This document shows, piece by piece, positions 36,636-47,372 of a DNA stretch of 64,000 bases (position 1 is its first letter; the number at the start of each line of letters is the position of its first letter). The notes under the pieces are model-generated. The model was not told the DNA's origin and did not search any database. It saw only the letters and a program-made list of their open reading frames with translations. Location of the stretch: positions 81,607-145,606 of the forward strand of contig NZ_VRKO01000013.1 in assembly GCF_012271765.1 (NCBI RefSeq), read 5' to 3'. This DNA is from Erwinia rhapontici. GTDB lineage: Bacteria; Pseudomonadota; Gammaproteobacteria; Enterobacterales; Enterobacteriaceae. The position numbers and the translations under genes are program-made.

Positions 36636-37783
36636 AGGCGCTCCGCGGCAGCGTCCAGCGTGGCTTCCTGTTTGGCGAAGCACAGGCGGATCAGTTTATG
36701 GGGGAAGGCATCAGCGCAGAATACCGACAGCGGTATGGCGGCCACGCCCACTTCTTTGGTCAGCCACTGGCAGAATGCCACATCATCCAGATCGGAGATG
36801 GCGCTGTAATCGGCCAGCAGGAAATAGGTGCCTTCGCACGGCAGCAGTTCGAAACGGCTGCCCGACAGGGCTTTCACAAAGCGGTCACGGCGCGCACGGT
36901 AGAAGTCCGGCAGTTCGCGATAGTGTTGCGGTTCAACCTCCAGCATATCCGCGATAGCCAGCTGCGCAGGCGTATTGACGGAGAAGGTCAGGTATTGGTG
37001 TACCTTGCGCACTTCAGCACTGATTGCCGCCGGGGCCACGCAGTAACCCACTTTCCAGCCGGTCATATGGAAGGTTTTACCAAATGAAGACACCGCAATA
37101 GCACGGGCACGCAGCTCAGGATGTGCCAGCACGCTGGCGTGACCGTTCGCATCGAAACAGATGTGTTCATACACTTCGTCGCTGAGAACGTAGATTTCCT
37201 GCTGGCGAATGGCTTGCCACAGCTGGGCGAAGTCGCTCTTCTGCCACACGGTGGCTGACGGGTTATGTGGGGTATTGAGGATCACCAGCCGCGTTTTTGG
37301 CGACAGCAGTGCGGTAAACGTCTGCCAGTCAGGGCGGAAGCCAGGTGGCTGCAAGGCGATGCGTTTCATCACGCCGCCAGCCAGCGTAACGGCGGGCGCA
37401 TAGCTGTCGTAGCTCGGGTCAAAGCAGATCACTTCATCGCCCGGACGGACCAGCGCGGTAATTGCAGCATAAAGGGCTTCGGTAGCGCCAGCGGTCACAG
37501 TAATTTCGGTGTTTACATCCGGCGCGTAGCCGTACAACCCGGCGGTTTTCTTCGCAATCGCTTCACGTAACGGGGCGACTCCTGTCATCGGGGCATACTG
37601 ATTTGCGCCCTGGCTGACATGATGTGCCAGACGCTGTTGCAGATACTGCGGGCCGTCAAAGTCGGGAAAACCCTGGGACAGATTGATGGCGTTGTACTGC
37701 TGCGCGAGCGCGCTCATCTGAGTGAAAATGGTGGTGCCCAGCGCAGGCAGTTTGCTCTCTGGGGTGAACGGCGTCTGGCTCAT
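36623..37783 (-). CDS. mtnE: Methionine aminotransferase (KMTB transaminase)
   Basis: PLP-dependent class I aminotransferase (386 aa), the YbdL type, which converts 2-oxo-4-methylthiobutanoate to methionine as the last salvage step. PLP lysine in SSFGKTFHMTGWKVGY; also NTPHNPSATVW and SQGFPDFDGP. The start at 37783 gives the same N-terminus and length as E. coli YbdL. It is divergent from mtnBCD across a promoter region with met boxes, and coupled to yafV. Confidence 0.93.
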   Translation of the reverse strand: MSQTPFTPESKLPALGTTIFTQMSALAQQYNAINLSQGFPDFDGPQYLQQRLAHHVSQGANQYAPMTGVAPLREAIAKKTAGLYGYAPDVNTEITVTAGATEALYAAITALVRPGDEVICFDPSYDSYAPAVTLAGGVMKRIALQPPGFRPDWQTFTALLSPKTRLVILNTPHNPSATVWQKSDFAQLWQAIRQQEIYVLSDEVYEHICFDANGHASVLAHPELRARAIAVSSFGKTFHMTGWKVGYCVAPAAISAEVRKVHQYLTFSVNTPAQLAIADMLEVEPQHYRELPDFYRARRDRFVKALSGSRFELLPCEGTYFLLADYSAISDLDDVAFCQWLTKEVGVAAIPLSVFCADAFPHKLIRLCFAKQEATLDAAAERLCQL

Positions 37784-37870
37784 CAGTAATAACCCTTTTG
37801 CAACGCAGAAATGTGATGTTGGAGTCCTGTATTGCTGCCAATATAACACGATGTTACTATTTGGCAATCA

Positions 37871-37894
37871 AGACGCTTAGACGTCTATATCTAC
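37871..37894. promoter_or_regulatory. Tandem met boxes (MetJ operator) before mtnB
   Basis: AGACGCTT-AGACGTCT-ATATCTAC are three adjacent 8-base units; the middle one is the perfect MetJ consensus AGACGTCT. It lies in the mtnE-mtnB divergent gap, 30 bases before mtnB. Confidence 0.85.
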
Positions 37895-37923
37895 CTTTAT
37901 CATCTTTCACACTAAGGAAAGAG

Positions 37924-38538
37924 ATGACGCAAAGCTCTCAGTTAGATCAATTAGTTGCTGCCTGTCACTGGATTGGTGCTCGCGGCTGGGCCCCGGCCAC
38001 GGGCGGTAATATGTCCGTGCGCCAGGATGCGCAGTTCTGCCTGCTGAGTGAGTCCGGCAAAGACAAAGGCAGCCTGACGCGTGACGACTTTATCCAGGTC
38101 GATATTGCTACCAATCTTGTCCCCTCCGGGCGCAAGCCATCGGCGGAAACGGGTCTGCATACGCTGATCTACCGCCTGTTTCCTGATGCGGGAGCGGTGC
38201 TGCATACCCACACGGTGAATTCCACCGTGCTGTCGCGTGTGGAGAAAAGTGCGGCGCTGACATTGCAGGGCTATGAGATGCAGAAGACGCTGGCCGGACA
38301 ACACTCACATCTTGATGCGGTGCCGATTGCCCTGTTCGATAACGACCAGGATATTGACGCGCTGGCACAGCGTATTGAACAGTTTGCGGCCCATACCCCG
38401 CTGCGTTATGGTTTTCTGCTGCGCGGTCACGGGCTGACCTGTTGGGGCAAAGACGTCAATGACGCGCGCCGTCATCTTGAAGGGCTGGAGTTTTTATTCC
38501 AGTGTGAATTACAACGTCGCGTTCTGGAGAAATCATGA
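37924..38538 (+). CDS. mtnB: Methylthioribulose-1-phosphate dehydratase
   Basis: Dehydrates methylthioribulose 1-phosphate in methionine salvage. It is a 204-aa class II aldolase-type zinc protein; metal histidines in [10 protein letters not shown] and [11 protein letters not shown]. The ATG at 37924 follows AAGGA; the frame is open upstream to 37798 but non-coding, as it contains the met boxes. ATGA overlap with mtnC. Confidence 0.94.
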   Translation: MTQSSQLDQLVAACHWIGARGWAPATGGNMSVRQDAQFCLLSESGKDKGSLTRDDFIQVDIATNLVPSGRKPSAETGLHTLIYRLFPDAGAVLHTHTVNSTVLSRVEKSAALTLQGYEMQKTLAGQHSHLDAVPIALFDNDQDIDALAQRIEQFAAHTPLRYGFLLRGHGLTCWGKDVNDARRHLEGLEFLFQCELQRRVLEKS

Positions 38539-39224
38539 TCCGCGCCATCATCACTGATATTGAAGGCACCACCAGCGATATTCGCTTTGTGCATAACGTC
38601 CTGTTCCCTTATGCGCGTCAGCATCTTCCCGCTTTTATTACTGAACATCAGCAGCAACCGGCGGTGGCCCAGGCGCTTGACGATCTGCGTGTGGAGGCCG
38701 GCAATCCGCAGGCGACACCGGATGAACTGGTGCAGGTGCTGTTCGGTTATATGGATCAGGATCGTAAATCCACCGCGCTGAAAGCCTTACAGGGCATGAT
38801 CTGGCGTGCGGGCTATGAGAATGGCAGTTTTACCGGCCATCTGTATGCCGACGTGCTGCCTGCATTAAAACAGTGGCAGCAGCAGGGCGTGGCGCTGTAT
38901 GTTTATTCATCTGGCTCCGTAGCTGCGCAGAAATTGTTATTTGGCTACAGCGACGCCGGTGATATCACTGGCCTGTTTAGCGGATACTTTGATACCCATG
39001 TGGGTGCCAAACGTGAAGTCGATGCTTATCGCAACATTGCCAGCCAGATTGGGTTGCCCGCAGAGAATTTGCTGTTCTTATCCGATATTCATCAGGAGCT
39101 GGACGCCGCACAGGATGCAGGCTGGAACACCGTGCAGTTAATACGCGGCGACGCGGACACTGAGAGCCGTCATCGTCAGGTTGCAGGTTTTGATCAGATT
39201 AACCAGGAGCTGTTGAACTCATGA
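38535..39224 (+). CDS. mtnC: Enolase-phosphatase E1
   Basis: A bifunctional 229-aa HAD-family enzyme that enolises and dephosphorylates the diketone phosphate, giving the acireductone. The nucleophile motif is [11 protein letters not shown]; motif II YVYSSGS; motif III region KREVDAY and [17 protein letters not shown] overlaps join it to mtnB and mtnD. Confidence 0.95.
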   Translation: MIRAIITDIEGTTSDIRFVHNVLFPYARQHLPAFITEHQQQPAVAQALDDLRVEAGNPQATPDELVQVLFGYMDQDRKSTALKALQGMIWRAGYENGSFTGHLYADVLPALKQWQQQGVALYVYSSGSVAAQKLLFGYSDAGDITGLFSGYFDTHVGAKREVDAYRNIASQIGLPAENLLFLSDIHQELDAAQDAGWNTVQLIRGDADTESRHRQVAGFDQINQELLNS

Positions 39225-39763
39225 GTGCACTGACTATTTTTACCGATACCGAAGCGACCACACCGGTCTGGCACAGCACCGATGCGGCAGAGATTGCCGA
39301 CAAGTTGCACAGTAAAGAGGTGCGCTTTGAGCGTTGGGAAGCGGACCGTGACCTGGGTGAAAATCCGGATGCCGCAACGGTGATCAACGCCTATCAGCAT
39401 GCCATTGATCGTCTGGTGGCAGAAAAAGGCTATCAGAGCTGGGATGTCATCAGCATGCGTGCAGATAACCCGCAGAAAGAGGTGCTGCGCACCAAGTTTC
39501 TTTCTGAGCACACCCACGGTGAAGATGAAGTGCGTTTCTTTGTGGAAGGGGCGGGGCTTTTCTGTCTGCACCTTGACGGGCACATCTACCAGATCCTGTG
39601 TGAGAAGAATGATCTGATTTCGGTACCCGCCGGAACGCCGCACTGGTTTGATATGGGATCGTCACCCAACTTCACTGCTATCCGTATTTTCGATAACCAG
39701 GAAGGCTGGGTCGCGAAGTTTACCGGTGACACCATCGCCGATGCGTATCCGCGTTTACCGTAA
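39221..39763 (+). CDS. mtnD: Acireductone dioxygenase
   Basis: A 180-aa cupin metalloenzyme that oxidises acireductone to 2-oxo-4-methylthiobutanoate with Fe (or off-pathway products with Ni). Metal ligands are in [12 protein letters not shown] and GTPHWFDMG. Last gene of mtnBCD. An ERIC-like element separates it from convergent mtnA. Confidence 0.95.
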   Translation: MSALTIFTDTEATTPVWHSTDAAEIADKLHSKEVRFERWEADRDLGENPDAATVINAYQHAIDRLVAEKGYQSWDVISMRADNPQKEVLRTKFLSEHTHGEDEVRFFVEGAGLFCLHLDGHIYQILCEKNDLISVPAGTPHWFDMGSSPNFTAIRIFDNQEGWVAKFTGDTIADAYPRLP

Positions 39764-39885
39764 TCCCCGTCATTCTTCCAGCTGCAGCTGCGTTGACTGC
39801 AGCTGCTCATCCTGGTCACATAGCTACCTATGCTCCCAGGGACTCACAGCTTTGACGCCTTGCTGCAACTCGAATAATTTAGGGA
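39764..39885. repeat. ERIC-like element, copy 1
   Basis: About 122 bases between convergent mtnD and mtnA. The centre GGTCACATAGCTACCTATGCTCCCAGGGA fits the ERIC core GTCACTTAC...GTAAGCTCCC.GGGGATTCAC in diverged form. The ends (CTTCCAGCTGCAG, CTGCAACTCGAA) match those of copy 2 at 45537-45660. Confidence 0.75.
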
Positions 39886-39896
39886 ATTCATCGTTC

Positions 39897-40922
39897 TTAA
39901 AGCCGTGGCTGAAACTCACCCGCTTCTACCTGCACAGGGGTGACGACCCCGGTATCCAGCACCCAGCCGCTAATCAGTGAGGCAGGCGTCACATCAAACG
40001 CCGGGTTATACACCTGCGCATCGTCTGGCGCCCACTGCACATCACCAAAGCTTCCGGCTACACCGGTCACTTCGCGGGCAGCGCGCTGTTCAATCGGGAT
40101 GGCCTCTCCGTTCGGGCATTCACGGTCCAGGGTGGTATGCGGTGCCGCAACGTAGAACGGAATGTTGTGATACTTCGCCAGTACCGCCAGGCTGTAAGTG
40201 CCAATCTTGTTGGCCACGTCACCGTTGGCAGCAATGCGGTCAGCGCCTACCCAGATAGCATCAACCTGTCCCTGAGCCATCAGACTGGCGGCCATCGAGT
40301 CACAAATCAGGCGGTAAGGGATGCCCAGCTCACCCAGCTCCCAGGCGGTCAGTCGGCCACCCTGCAACAGGGGGCGGGTTTCATCCACCCAGACACTGGC
40401 GACCGTGCCTTCCTGCCAGCCACGTGCAATCACTCCTAACGCCGTGCCAACGCCTGCGGTGGCCAGCCCGCCGGTATTGCAGTGGGTCAGCAAACGGCTA
40501 CCGGGCGTAATCAATGCGCTACCGGCAACAGCAATGCTGTCGCACAGCGCTTTATCTTCATCGATCAGGCGCAGTGCTTCTGTGCCCAGCGCGCTAACGA
40601 AATCATCCTTCGCCAGTGCCAGCTTCATGCGATCAAGGTTATTCATCAGATTTACCGCCGTCGGGCGCGAAGCACGCAACACCTCCAGCGCCTCAGCCAG
40701 CTGCGGTTTTGCCATGCCGTTTTCGGCCAGCAGGGCAAGCAACAGGCTGGCAGACAGCCCGATCAGCGGAGCGCCACGCACACGCAGGGCTTTAATATGA
40801 CCCACCAGCCCGGCAACGTCCGGCGTCGGACACCAGATTTTCTGCTGCGGCAGGGCCTGCTGGTCGAGGATCCAGAGCTGATTATCACGAACCTGTAAGC
40901 TGGTGGTACTGAGTGTTTGCAT
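39897..40922 (-). CDS. mtnA: Methylthioribose-1-phosphate isomerase
   Basis: Isomerises methylthioribose 1-phosphate to the ribulose form; 341 aa, eIF2B-like fold. Conserved segments: [24 protein letters not shown] with the catalytic Cys, and [20 protein letters not shown] with the catalytic Asp. It is divergent from mtnK; the promoters are separated by a MetJ operator. Confidence 0.95.
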   Translation of the reverse strand: MQTLSTTSLQVRDNQLWILDQQALPQQKIWCPTPDVAGLVGHIKALRVRGAPLIGLSASLLLALLAENGMAKPQLAEALEVLRASRPTAVNLMNNLDRMKLALAKDDFVSALGTEALRLIDEDKALCDSIAVAGSALITPGSRLLTHCNTGGLATAGVGTALGVIARGWQEGTVASVWVDETRPLLQGGRLTAWELGELGIPYRLICDSMAASLMAQGQVDAIWVGADRIAANGDVANKIGTYSLAVLAKYHNIPFYVAAPHTTLDRECPNGEAIPIEQRAAREVTGVAGSFGDVQWAPDDAQVYNPAFDVTPASLISGWVLDTGVVTPVQVEAGEFQPRL

Positions 40923-40973
40923 GAGTTAAATCCTGGTTGCTTTAATGCATCATATTGTGCCAACATGGCTAAC

Positions 40974-40997
40974 GGATGTATAGACGTCTGAACGGCT
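40974..40997. promoter_or_regulatory. Met boxes (MetJ operator) between mtnA and mtnK
   Basis: A perfect AGACGTCT at 40982-40989 flanked by weaker 8-base units GGATGTAT and GAACGGCT, in the gap between divergent mtnA and mtnK. Confidence 0.75.
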
Positions 40998-41037
40998 TAT
41001 TACAACGAAACATGGGTTATTTTTGAGGGGCAGATCA

Positions 41038-42237
41038 ATGTCGCAATACCGTACGTTCACCGCAGCGGATGCCGTGGAATATGCTCGCCAGTTTGGCGGC
41101 GTGGCGAACCCCGAAACGCTGGTTGATTCGCAGGAAGTCGGCGATGGTAATCTCAACCTGGTGTTCAAGATTTTTGATACGGCAGGCGTCAGCCGGGTGA
41201 TCGTCAAGCAGGCACTGCCTTATGTGCGCTGCGTGGGCGAATCCTGGCCTCTCACCCTTGACCGTGCGCGTCTGGAAGCGGAAGTGCTGATTGAGCACGG
41301 AAAATTCTGCCCGCAGCATACGGTCAACATCCTGCACTACGATCCGGAACTGGCGGTGATGGTGATGGAAGATCTCTCTGACCATGCGATCTGGCGTACC
41401 GAGCTGGTGAACGGCGTTGAATATCCGCAGGCGGCAGGGCAACTGGGTGAGTACCTCGCGCAAACCCTGTTCCATACTTCTGATTTCTTCCAGCATCCGT
41501 ATCAGAAAAAAGCGGACGTGATCCGTTTTACCAATCCTGAGCTGTGCGATATCACCGAAGAGTTATTCTTCAATGAACCCTACGAGGTTCATGAGCGAAA
41601 TGCTTATCCGCGTGCGCTGGAGCCGCTGGCTGAATCCCTGCGTGATGATCAGGCCTTAAGGCTCGCCGTTGGCGGCCTGAAGCATCGCTTCTACTGCCAC
41701 GCAGAAGCCTTACTGCATGGGGATGTTCACAGCGGTTCGATCTTTGTGAAAGAAGGCCGCTTGAAAGTGATTGATGCGGAGTTCGGTTTCTACGGCCCGA
41801 TGGGCTTTGATATTGGCAGCGCACTGGGCAATTTGTTGATCAGCTACTGTGCAGCACCGGGCCTGCTGCCACCGCGTGAAGCGGCCGCCGCGCGTGAAAA
41901 TCGTCTTAACGATGTGCGTGAAGTATGGCTGAGTTTCACCGAGGGTTTCCTGGCGCTGGCGGCAGAGAAGAGCCGCGATCGTGCGCTGGCCGTGCCGGGC
42001 TACTCCCGCGAATTCCTGCGTAAGGTGTGGAGCGATACCATCGGCTATTGCGGCACTGAACTTATCCGCCGTACCGTGGGGATGTCGCAGGTCGCAGATA
42101 TCAAGAAGATTGAAGATGAAGCGATGCGCATCGAATGCGTGCGCCAGGCGATAATCCTGGGGCGCAGCCTGATCCTGCTGGCTGATCATGTGCCGGATGT
42201 GGAAGCACTGATTGCACGTATCCGCCAGAACGGTTAA
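41038..42237 (+). CDS. mtnK: 5-methylthioribose kinase
   Basis: Phosphorylates methylthioribose, the first committed step of salvage after MTA nucleosidase. A 399-aa kinase of the aminoglycoside/choline kinase fold; loop [11 protein letters not shown] is the catalytic HGD-H-N-type segment, with metal-binding [10 protein letters not shown] after it. The ATG at 41038 follows GAGGGG; length equals the Klebsiella enzyme. Confidence 0.95.
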   Translation: MSQYRTFTAADAVEYARQFGGVANPETLVDSQEVGDGNLNLVFKIFDTAGVSRVIVKQALPYVRCVGESWPLTLDRARLEAEVLIEHGKFCPQHTVNILHYDPELAVMVMEDLSDHAIWRTELVNGVEYPQAAGQLGEYLAQTLFHTSDFFQHPYQKKADVIRFTNPELCDITEELFFNEPYEVHERNAYPRALEPLAESLRDDQALRLAVGGLKHRFYCHAEALLHGDVHSGSIFVKEGRLKVIDAEFGFYGPMGFDIGSALGNLLISYCAAPGLLPPREAAAARENRLNDVREVWLSFTEGFLALAAEKSRDRALAVPGYSREFLRKVWSDTIGYCGTELIRRTVGMSQVADIKKIEDEAMRIECVRQAIILGRSLILLADHVPDVEALIARIRQNG

Positions 42238-42261
42238 CGGTTTATTGCCTCTCAGTGAATA

Positions 42262-42295
42262 AAGGCCGATCGATAACGTCGATCGGCCTTGTTAC
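42262..42295. terminator. Terminator between mtnK and fadE
   Basis: AAGGCCGATCGA (42262-42273) pairs with TCGATCGGCCTT (42279-42290); short T stretches on both sides suit the convergent genes. Confidence 0.75.
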
Positions 42296-42296
42296 T

Positions 42297-44741
42297 TTAT
42301 GCCGCTTCGATTTTACGTGGTGGCTTTACCTCTTTTACCGGTTGAGTTGCCAGCGCATCGGCGTCAAATTCATCCACGTTAATTGAGCGCAGGCGGCTGA
42401 CTTCAGCACGGATCAGAATATCGGCTTCTTCCTGGGTGACCCATCCCGCCTCCAGCCCTTGTGCTGCCAGTGCATCCAGACGGGTAAACGACAGATTTTT
42501 TTTCTGCTGTTTACACAGGCGGTCATGAATCGCTTCTGCGGCCATCACATCGTGCAGCGCTTCTTCCAGCTGGCCTGCCGGGTTGTGTTCACTCGGTGCG
42601 AGATACTGACCGCGCCCCAGGCGGTTGCGGGTGGCGGATGGCACCTGCAAAATAAGCGCCAGTTGATGATCCAGGCGGTCGGACGGCGCCCGGCTGTGAC
42701 GGCCGGTCGGGAACACCACGGCGCGTACCAGGCCCGCCACCAGGCGGTTCGGGAAGTTGCGCAGCAGGTCGTCGATAGCCGTGTCTGCCTGATTCAGCGC
42801 ATCCTGAACGCCCCAGTGCAGCAGCGGTAAATCGGCTTCGTTACGTCCTTCATCCTCATAACGCTTCAGCGCTGCCGAGGCCAGATAGAGCTGGCTCAGG
42901 ATATCGCCAAGGCGCGCCGAAATGCGCTCGCGGCGTTTCAGGCTGCCGCCCAGCACGGACATTGAGACATCCGACAGCAGTGCAAGGTTGGCACTGACGC
43001 GGTTCAGATGCTGATAGTAACGACGGGTGGCATCGCGAGTCGGCGAGGCGCTGGTGCGGCCACCCGTGAGTCCCAGCCACAGGCTGCGCAGCGTATTGCT
43101 GCCCACGTGGCCGATATGGCTGAACAGCGCCTTATCAAAGGCTGTCACATCATTATTCTGCGCTGCCGCCATCTCTTCCAGCACGTAAGGGTGGCAACGA
43201 ATAGCACCCTGGCCGAAGATAATCATACTGCGGGTCAGAATGTTGGCGCCTTCCACCGTAATGGCAATCGGCGCCCCCTGATAAGCGCGGGCAAGGAAGT
43301 TGCTGCTGCCGAGCATAATGCCTTTACCGCCCGCAATATCCATGGCGTCAACAATTGCCCGCTGACCGCGATGAGTACAGTGGTATTTCACGATGGCGGA
43401 CAGCACCGCCGGTTTTTCACCAAGCATAATGCCACTGGTGATCAGCGTGGCGGCGGCATCCATCACATAGGTGTTCCCGGCGATGCGTGCCAGCGGTTCT
43501 TCAATCCCCTCCATCTTGCCAATCGGCAGGCGGAACTGACGACGAATATGCGCATACGCGCCAATCGCCAGTGCAATGCTTTTCAGGCTGCCGGTGGAGT
43601 TGGACGGCAGAGTAATGCCACGGCCCACTGACAGACACTCAACCAGCATTCGCCAGCCCTGTCCGGCCATTTCCGGGCCACCGATAATAAAATCAATCGG
43701 CACAAAGATATCCTGGCCGCGTGTCGGGCCGTTCTGGAACGGTACGTTGAGCGGGAAATGCCGTTGACCAATTTCCACGCCCGGTGTCTGCGTGGGGATC
43801 AGCGCACAGGTGATCCCTAACTCTTCCGTTTCGCCCAGCAAATGGTCGGGGTCAGAAAGCTTAAACGCCAGGCCGAGCACAGTGGCGATAGGGGCGAGGG
43901 TGATATAGCGTTTGTTCCAGGTGAGGCGCATACCCAACACCTGCTGACCTTCCCATTCACCCATGCATACCACGCCAACATCCGGGATGGCACCGGCATC
44001 GGAACCCGCTTCCGGGCTGGTCAGGGCAAAGCAGGGGATCTCCTGGCCGCTTGCCAGACGAGGCAGGTAGTGATCTTTCTGCGCTTCGGTCCCGTAATGC
44101 TGGAGCAGTTCGCCCGGGCCAAGGGAGTTAGGCACACCCACCGTGATCGCCAGAATCCCGGAAACCCCTGACAATTTTTGCAGCACGCGCGCCTGAGCGT
44201 AGGCCGAAAATTCAAGGCCGCCGTACTCTTTCTTGATAATCATGGCGAAGAAGCGGTGCTGTTTGAGATACGCCCACAGCTCAGGCGGCAAATCGGCCAT
44301 TTCATGGGTGATCTGGAAGTCATTTGCCATACGGCAGGCTTCTTCTACCGGACCGTCAATAAACGCCTGCTCTTCCGGCGTCAGTCGCGGCTGCGGATAG
44401 GCATGAAGTTTTTTCCAGTCCGGTGTACCACGGAACAGATCGCCTTCCCACCAGGTGGTACCGGCATCGATGGCTTCTTTTTCGGTGCGTGACATCGGCG
44501 GCATCACTTTCTGGAAGGTGTTCAGCGTGGGTTTGCTGAACAGCGCCTGGCGCATGGGCAGGAGATTAAATGGCAGCAGAATAAGCACCAGCGGGACCAG
44601 CAGCCAAAGTGTCCACAGCCCTGCCAGTCCGAGCACAGCGGTCCAGAGCAGCAACGCAGCACTGGCAGCCAGCAGATTAATACGGTGATAAAACAGGGCG
44701 CCAATCAGCACGATCGTCGCCACAATACTGAGAACCATCAT
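42297..44741 (-). CDS. fadE: Acyl-CoA dehydrogenase
   Basis: First step of fatty-acid beta-oxidation. The 814-aa protein has the exact E. coli FadE length, with two or three hydrophobic segments at the N-terminus (membrane-associated), an acyl-CoA dehydrogenase core (about 120-500; [25 protein letters not shown]-type region) and a long C-terminal domain. A FadR-like operator lies just upstream. Neighbours (gmhA divergent) are as in E. coli. Confidence 0.97.
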   Translation of the reverse strand: MMVLSIVATIVLIGALFYHRINLLAASAALLLWTAVLGLAGLWTLWLLVPLVLILLPFNLLPMRQALFSKPTLNTFQKVMPPMSRTEKEAIDAGTTWWEGDLFRGTPDWKKLHAYPQPRLTPEEQAFIDGPVEEACRMANDFQITHEMADLPPELWAYLKQHRFFAMIIKKEYGGLEFSAYAQARVLQKLSGVSGILAITVGVPNSLGPGELLQHYGTEAQKDHYLPRLASGQEIPCFALTSPEAGSDAGAIPDVGVVCMGEWEGQQVLGMRLTWNKRYITLAPIATVLGLAFKLSDPDHLLGETEELGITCALIPTQTPGVEIGQRHFPLNVPFQNGPTRGQDIFVPIDFIIGGPEMAGQGWRMLVECLSVGRGITLPSNSTGSLKSIALAIGAYAHIRRQFRLPIGKMEGIEEPLARIAGNTYVMDAAATLITSGIMLGEKPAVLSAIVKYHCTHRGQRAIVDAMDIAGGKGIMLGSSNFLARAYQGAPIAITVEGANILTRSMIIFGQGAIRCHPYVLEEMAAAQNNDVTAFDKALFSHIGHVGSNTLRSLWLGLTGGRTSASPTRDATRRYYQHLNRVSANLALLSDVSMSVLGGSLKRRERISARLGDILSQLYLASAALKRYEDEGRNEADLPLLHWGVQDALNQADTAIDDLLRNFPNRLVAGLVRAVVFPTGRHSRAPSDRLDHQLALILQVPSATRNRLGRGQYLAPSEHNPAGQLEEALHDVMAAEAIHDRLCKQQKKNLSFTRLDALAAQGLEAGWVTQEEADILIRAEVSRLRSINVDEFDADALATQPVKEVKPPRKIEAA

Positions 44742-44762
44742 AACATGTGCTCCGTAAGTAGT

Positions 44763-44779
44763 AAGAGGTCCGACCTGTT
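44763..44779. promoter_or_regulatory. FadR operator of fadE
   Basis: AAGAGGTCCGACCTGTT matches the FadR consensus AACTGGTCGGACCTGTT at 14 of 17 bases, 22 bases before the fadE start. Fatty acyl-CoA would relieve repression. Confidence 0.8.
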
Positions 44780-44957
44780 GGGTATATGTTTAGATTACCA
44801 CGGCGTCAGGTGCAATCTGTTTACATAATAATTACAACCTGGCTCACAAAGCGGTGGCACGAAGCGTTAATCCCTCTGGGGGGCGGGGAGATCGCTTCCC
44901 GGCTCTCTGGCAACTTGATAAACTCCTACAGTAACTCTTTCCTAAAAGGACATCCCT

Positions 44958-45536
44958 ATGTATCAGGACATCATTCGCGCCGAGCTGAACGAAGCGGCAG
45001 AGACGCTGAATAAATTTCTTAGTGAAGATGCAAACATCGAGGCGATCCAGCGTGCGGCCGTGCTGCTGGCTGATTCATTTAAAGCAGGTGGTAAGGTTCT
45101 CTCCTGTGGTAATGGCGGTTCCCACTGCGATGCGATGCATTTTGCTGAGGAGTTGACGGGGCGCTACCGTGAAAACCGCCCTGGCTATCCGGCGATCGCG
45201 ATTTCTGATGTCAGCCACCTGTCCTGCGTCAGTAATGACTTTGGCTATGATTTTGTTTTCTCACGCTACATTGAAGCGGTGGGGAAAGCAGGGGATGTGC
45301 TGTTAGGGATCTCCACATCGGGTAACTCCGGTAATATTATTAAAGCGGTTGAAGCTGCGCGTGCCAAAGGGATGAAAGTAATCACCCTGACCGGTAAAGA
45401 CGGCGGCAAAATGGATGGCGTGGCCGACGTAGAAATTCGTGTGCCGCACTTCGGTTATGCTGACCGTATTCAGGAGATTCACATCAAAGTGATTCATATC
45501 TTGATGCTGCTCATCGAAAAAGAAATGGTCAAATAA
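44958..45536 (+). CDS. gmhA: Sedoheptulose-7-phosphate isomerase
   Basis: First step of ADP-heptose synthesis for the LPS inner core. The 192-aa SIS-fold protein is identical in length to E. coli GmhA (LpcA); conserved [21 protein letters not shown] and [17 protein letters not shown] lies before the ATG. An ERIC-like element follows. Confidence 0.97.
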   Translation: MYQDIIRAELNEAAETLNKFLSEDANIEAIQRAAVLLADSFKAGGKVLSCGNGGSHCDAMHFAEELTGRYRENRPGYPAIAISDVSHLSCVSNDFGYDFVFSRYIEAVGKAGDVLLGISTSGNSGNIIKAVEAARAKGMKVITLTGKDGGKMDGVADVEIRVPHFGYADRIQEIHIKVIHILMLLIEKEMVK

Positions 45537-45660
45537 TCCCCTTCATCTTTCACGCCGCAGGTGCGTTAGCTGCTCTCGTGAACCCCGGTCACTTACTCGT
45601 GTAAGCTCCCGGGGATTCACTCGTTTGCCGCCTTCCTGCAACGTGAAATCCATTGGGGAT
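45537..45660. repeat. ERIC-like element, copy 2
   Basis: About 124 bases filling the gmhA-yafJ gap. GTGTAAGCTCCCGGGGATTC nearly equals the ERIC consensus ATGTAAGCTCCTGGGGATTC, and CCCCGGTCACTTAC is the inverted partner. The sequence can fold into a long hairpin. Confidence 0.85.
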
Positions 45661-45686
45661 AGAATCTATTTTCACGAGGTAATCCT

Positions 45687-46454
45687 GTGTGCGAACTACT
45701 TGGGATGAGCGCGAACGTCCCGACGGACATCTGTTTTAGTTTTACCGGGCTGGTGCAGCGCGGTGGCGGAACGGGCCCGCATAAAGATGGCTGGGGCATT
45801 ACCTTTTATGAAGGGAAAGGCTGCCGCACATTTAAAGATCCGCAACCCAGTTTTCAATCGCCGATTGCCCGACTGGTGCAGGAATATCCGATTAAGTCCT
45901 GTTCGGTGGTGGCGCATATTCGCCAGGCGAACCGGGGTGAAGTATCGCTGGAAAATACGCACCCGTTTACCCGCGAACTGTGGGGACGTAACTGGACTTA
46001 CGCGCACAACGGGCAGCTTAAAGGCTATAAAAACCTGGATACCGGCCCTTATCGCCCCGTGGGTGAAACCGACAGTGAGATTGCCTTCTGCTGGTTGTTG
46101 CATAAGCTGACCACTCGCTATCCGCGTACGCCGGGCAACTGGCCAGCCGTCTTCCGCTACATTGCGGAACTGGCGGCAGAGATGCGTGAGAAAGGGGTGT
46201 TTAACATGCTGCTGTCAGATGGCCGCTATCTGATGGCGTTCTGTTCGACCAATCTGTTCTGGATCACCCGACGTGCCCCGTTCGGCAAAGCCAAATTGCT
46301 GGATCAGGATGTGGAAATTGATTTTCAGAAGCAGACCACGCCAAATGACGTGGTCACAGTGGTGGCCACTCAGCCGCTGACGGCGAATGAAACCTGGCAC
46401 AAGATTGAGCCAGGTGAATGGGCGTTATTTTGCCTGGGTGAGCGCGAGCGCTGA
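45687..46454 (+). CDS. yafJ: Class II glutamine amidotransferase YafJ
   Basis: A 255-aa Ntn-type amidotransferase close to E. coli YafJ. The GTG start is immediately followed by the nucleophile Cys2 ([14 protein letters not shown]), exposed when Met is removed; HIRQANRG and NGQL are further active-site segments. Substrate unknown. Its 3' end overlaps convergent yafK by 30 bases. GAGG precedes the start. Confidence 0.93.
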   Translation: MCELLGMSANVPTDICFSFTGLVQRGGGTGPHKDGWGITFYEGKGCRTFKDPQPSFQSPIARLVQEYPIKSCSVVAHIRQANRGEVSLENTHPFTRELWGRNWTYAHNGQLKGYKNLDTGPYRPVGETDSEIAFCWLLHKLTTRYPRTPGNWPAVFRYIAELAAEMREKGVFNMLLSDGRYLMAFCSTNLFWITRRAPFGKAKLLDQDVEIDFQKQTTPNDVVTVVATQPLTANETWHKIEPGEWALFCLGERER

Positions 46455-47159
46455 TTCCTGTACGGCTGAGTTGCCTGTCATCGGGCGGCTCAGTACGTAC
46501 TTGCCATCGCTAACGTTGACCGCCGGAGGCTGTTTGGTCTGCACGAACTGCGTGTAACCCGGCTGCAATTGCTTCCAGAAATTGATGTAAGTGGAGTAGC
46601 GATGGCGCTGCATGTTGCTGTCGGTCATGCGGAACGGATAAATACTGACTTCAACACGTGGCTGGCCATTGCGCAGCGCGGCTTCCACATAGTGATAAAT
46701 TTCATCCATATAGGCATCGGTCATGGCATAGCAGCCAATTGACACGCAGTTGCCGTGGATCATCAGATATTTCCCCTGATAACCCTGCTGGCGATCGTAT
46801 TCGTTCGGAAAGCCGACGTTAATCGCACGATAAAAGCGGCTGTCTGGTTTTAACTGGGAAAGTCCCACGCTGTAAAAACCTTCCGGACTTTTGAAGTCGC
46901 CCTGTACGCGTTTTGGCCCCAATCCACCCGAAAAATTACAGATGCGGTAGCTGTTAAGCAGGCGGAATTCGTTGCCGATTTTGCCGTACAGTTCCAGCGT
47001 GCGTTCTTCTTTGAAGATTTGCAGGTACACGGGGGTACCAATCAGTTGTTTCTTTAACTCTTTGCTTACCGGGGCCAGTGGGGTAACCGAATCCGGTACG
47101 CTGGCGAAGACAACGGCTGGCAGAAAAATCATCGCAAACAGCAGTGCGATTTTGCCCAT
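46425..47159 (-). CDS. yafK: L,D-transpeptidase-fold protein YafK (DpaA)
   Basis: A 244-aa exported YkuD-domain protein: signal peptide [19 protein letters not shown], catalytic motif [14 protein letters not shown]. The E. coli protein is reported to detach Braun lipoprotein from peptidoglycan rather than form cross-links. AAGGGAACC lies before the ATG. It overlaps yafJ tail to tail by 30 bases, so the two transcripts would be partly complementary. Confidence 0.93.
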   Translation of the reverse strand: MGKIALLFAMIFLPAVVFASVPDSVTPLAPVSKELKKQLIGTPVYLQIFKEERTLELYGKIGNEFRLLNSYRICNFSGGLGPKRVQGDFKSPEGFYSVGLSQLKPDSRFYRAINVGFPNEYDRQQGYQGKYLMIHGNCVSIGCYAMTDAYMDEIYHYVEAALRNGQPRVEVSIYPFRMTDSNMQRHRYSTYINFWKQLQPGYTQFVQTKQPPAVNVSDGKYVLSRPMTGNSAVQESALALTQAK

Positions 47160-47339
47160 TCTGGTTCCCTTGAAATGTAGGGGTTGAAAGCAACGCCGGA
47201 AGGCGTCTGTACTGACAATATCGGATAATTCCGCTATCGCTGCGTCACCTTAGCATTGTCTATTTTTTTATCAAGATAGCGAAGAATAAAAACCTTAATT
47301 TATGTGCGTTCCGTTGCGTATTGAACTCTGGCTTTTTGA

Positions 47340-47355
47340 CTGTATACTTATACAG
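47340..47355. promoter_or_regulatory. LexA (SOS) box of dinB
   Basis: CTGTATACTTATACAG fits CTGT-N8-ACAG perfectly and ends 17 bases before the dinB ATG. It overlaps a likely promoter (TTGAAC 47321-47326, 16-base spacer, TATACT 47343-47348), so LexA would block it directly. Confidence 0.93.
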
Positions 47356-47372
47356 TATTATCGGAGGGGGCT

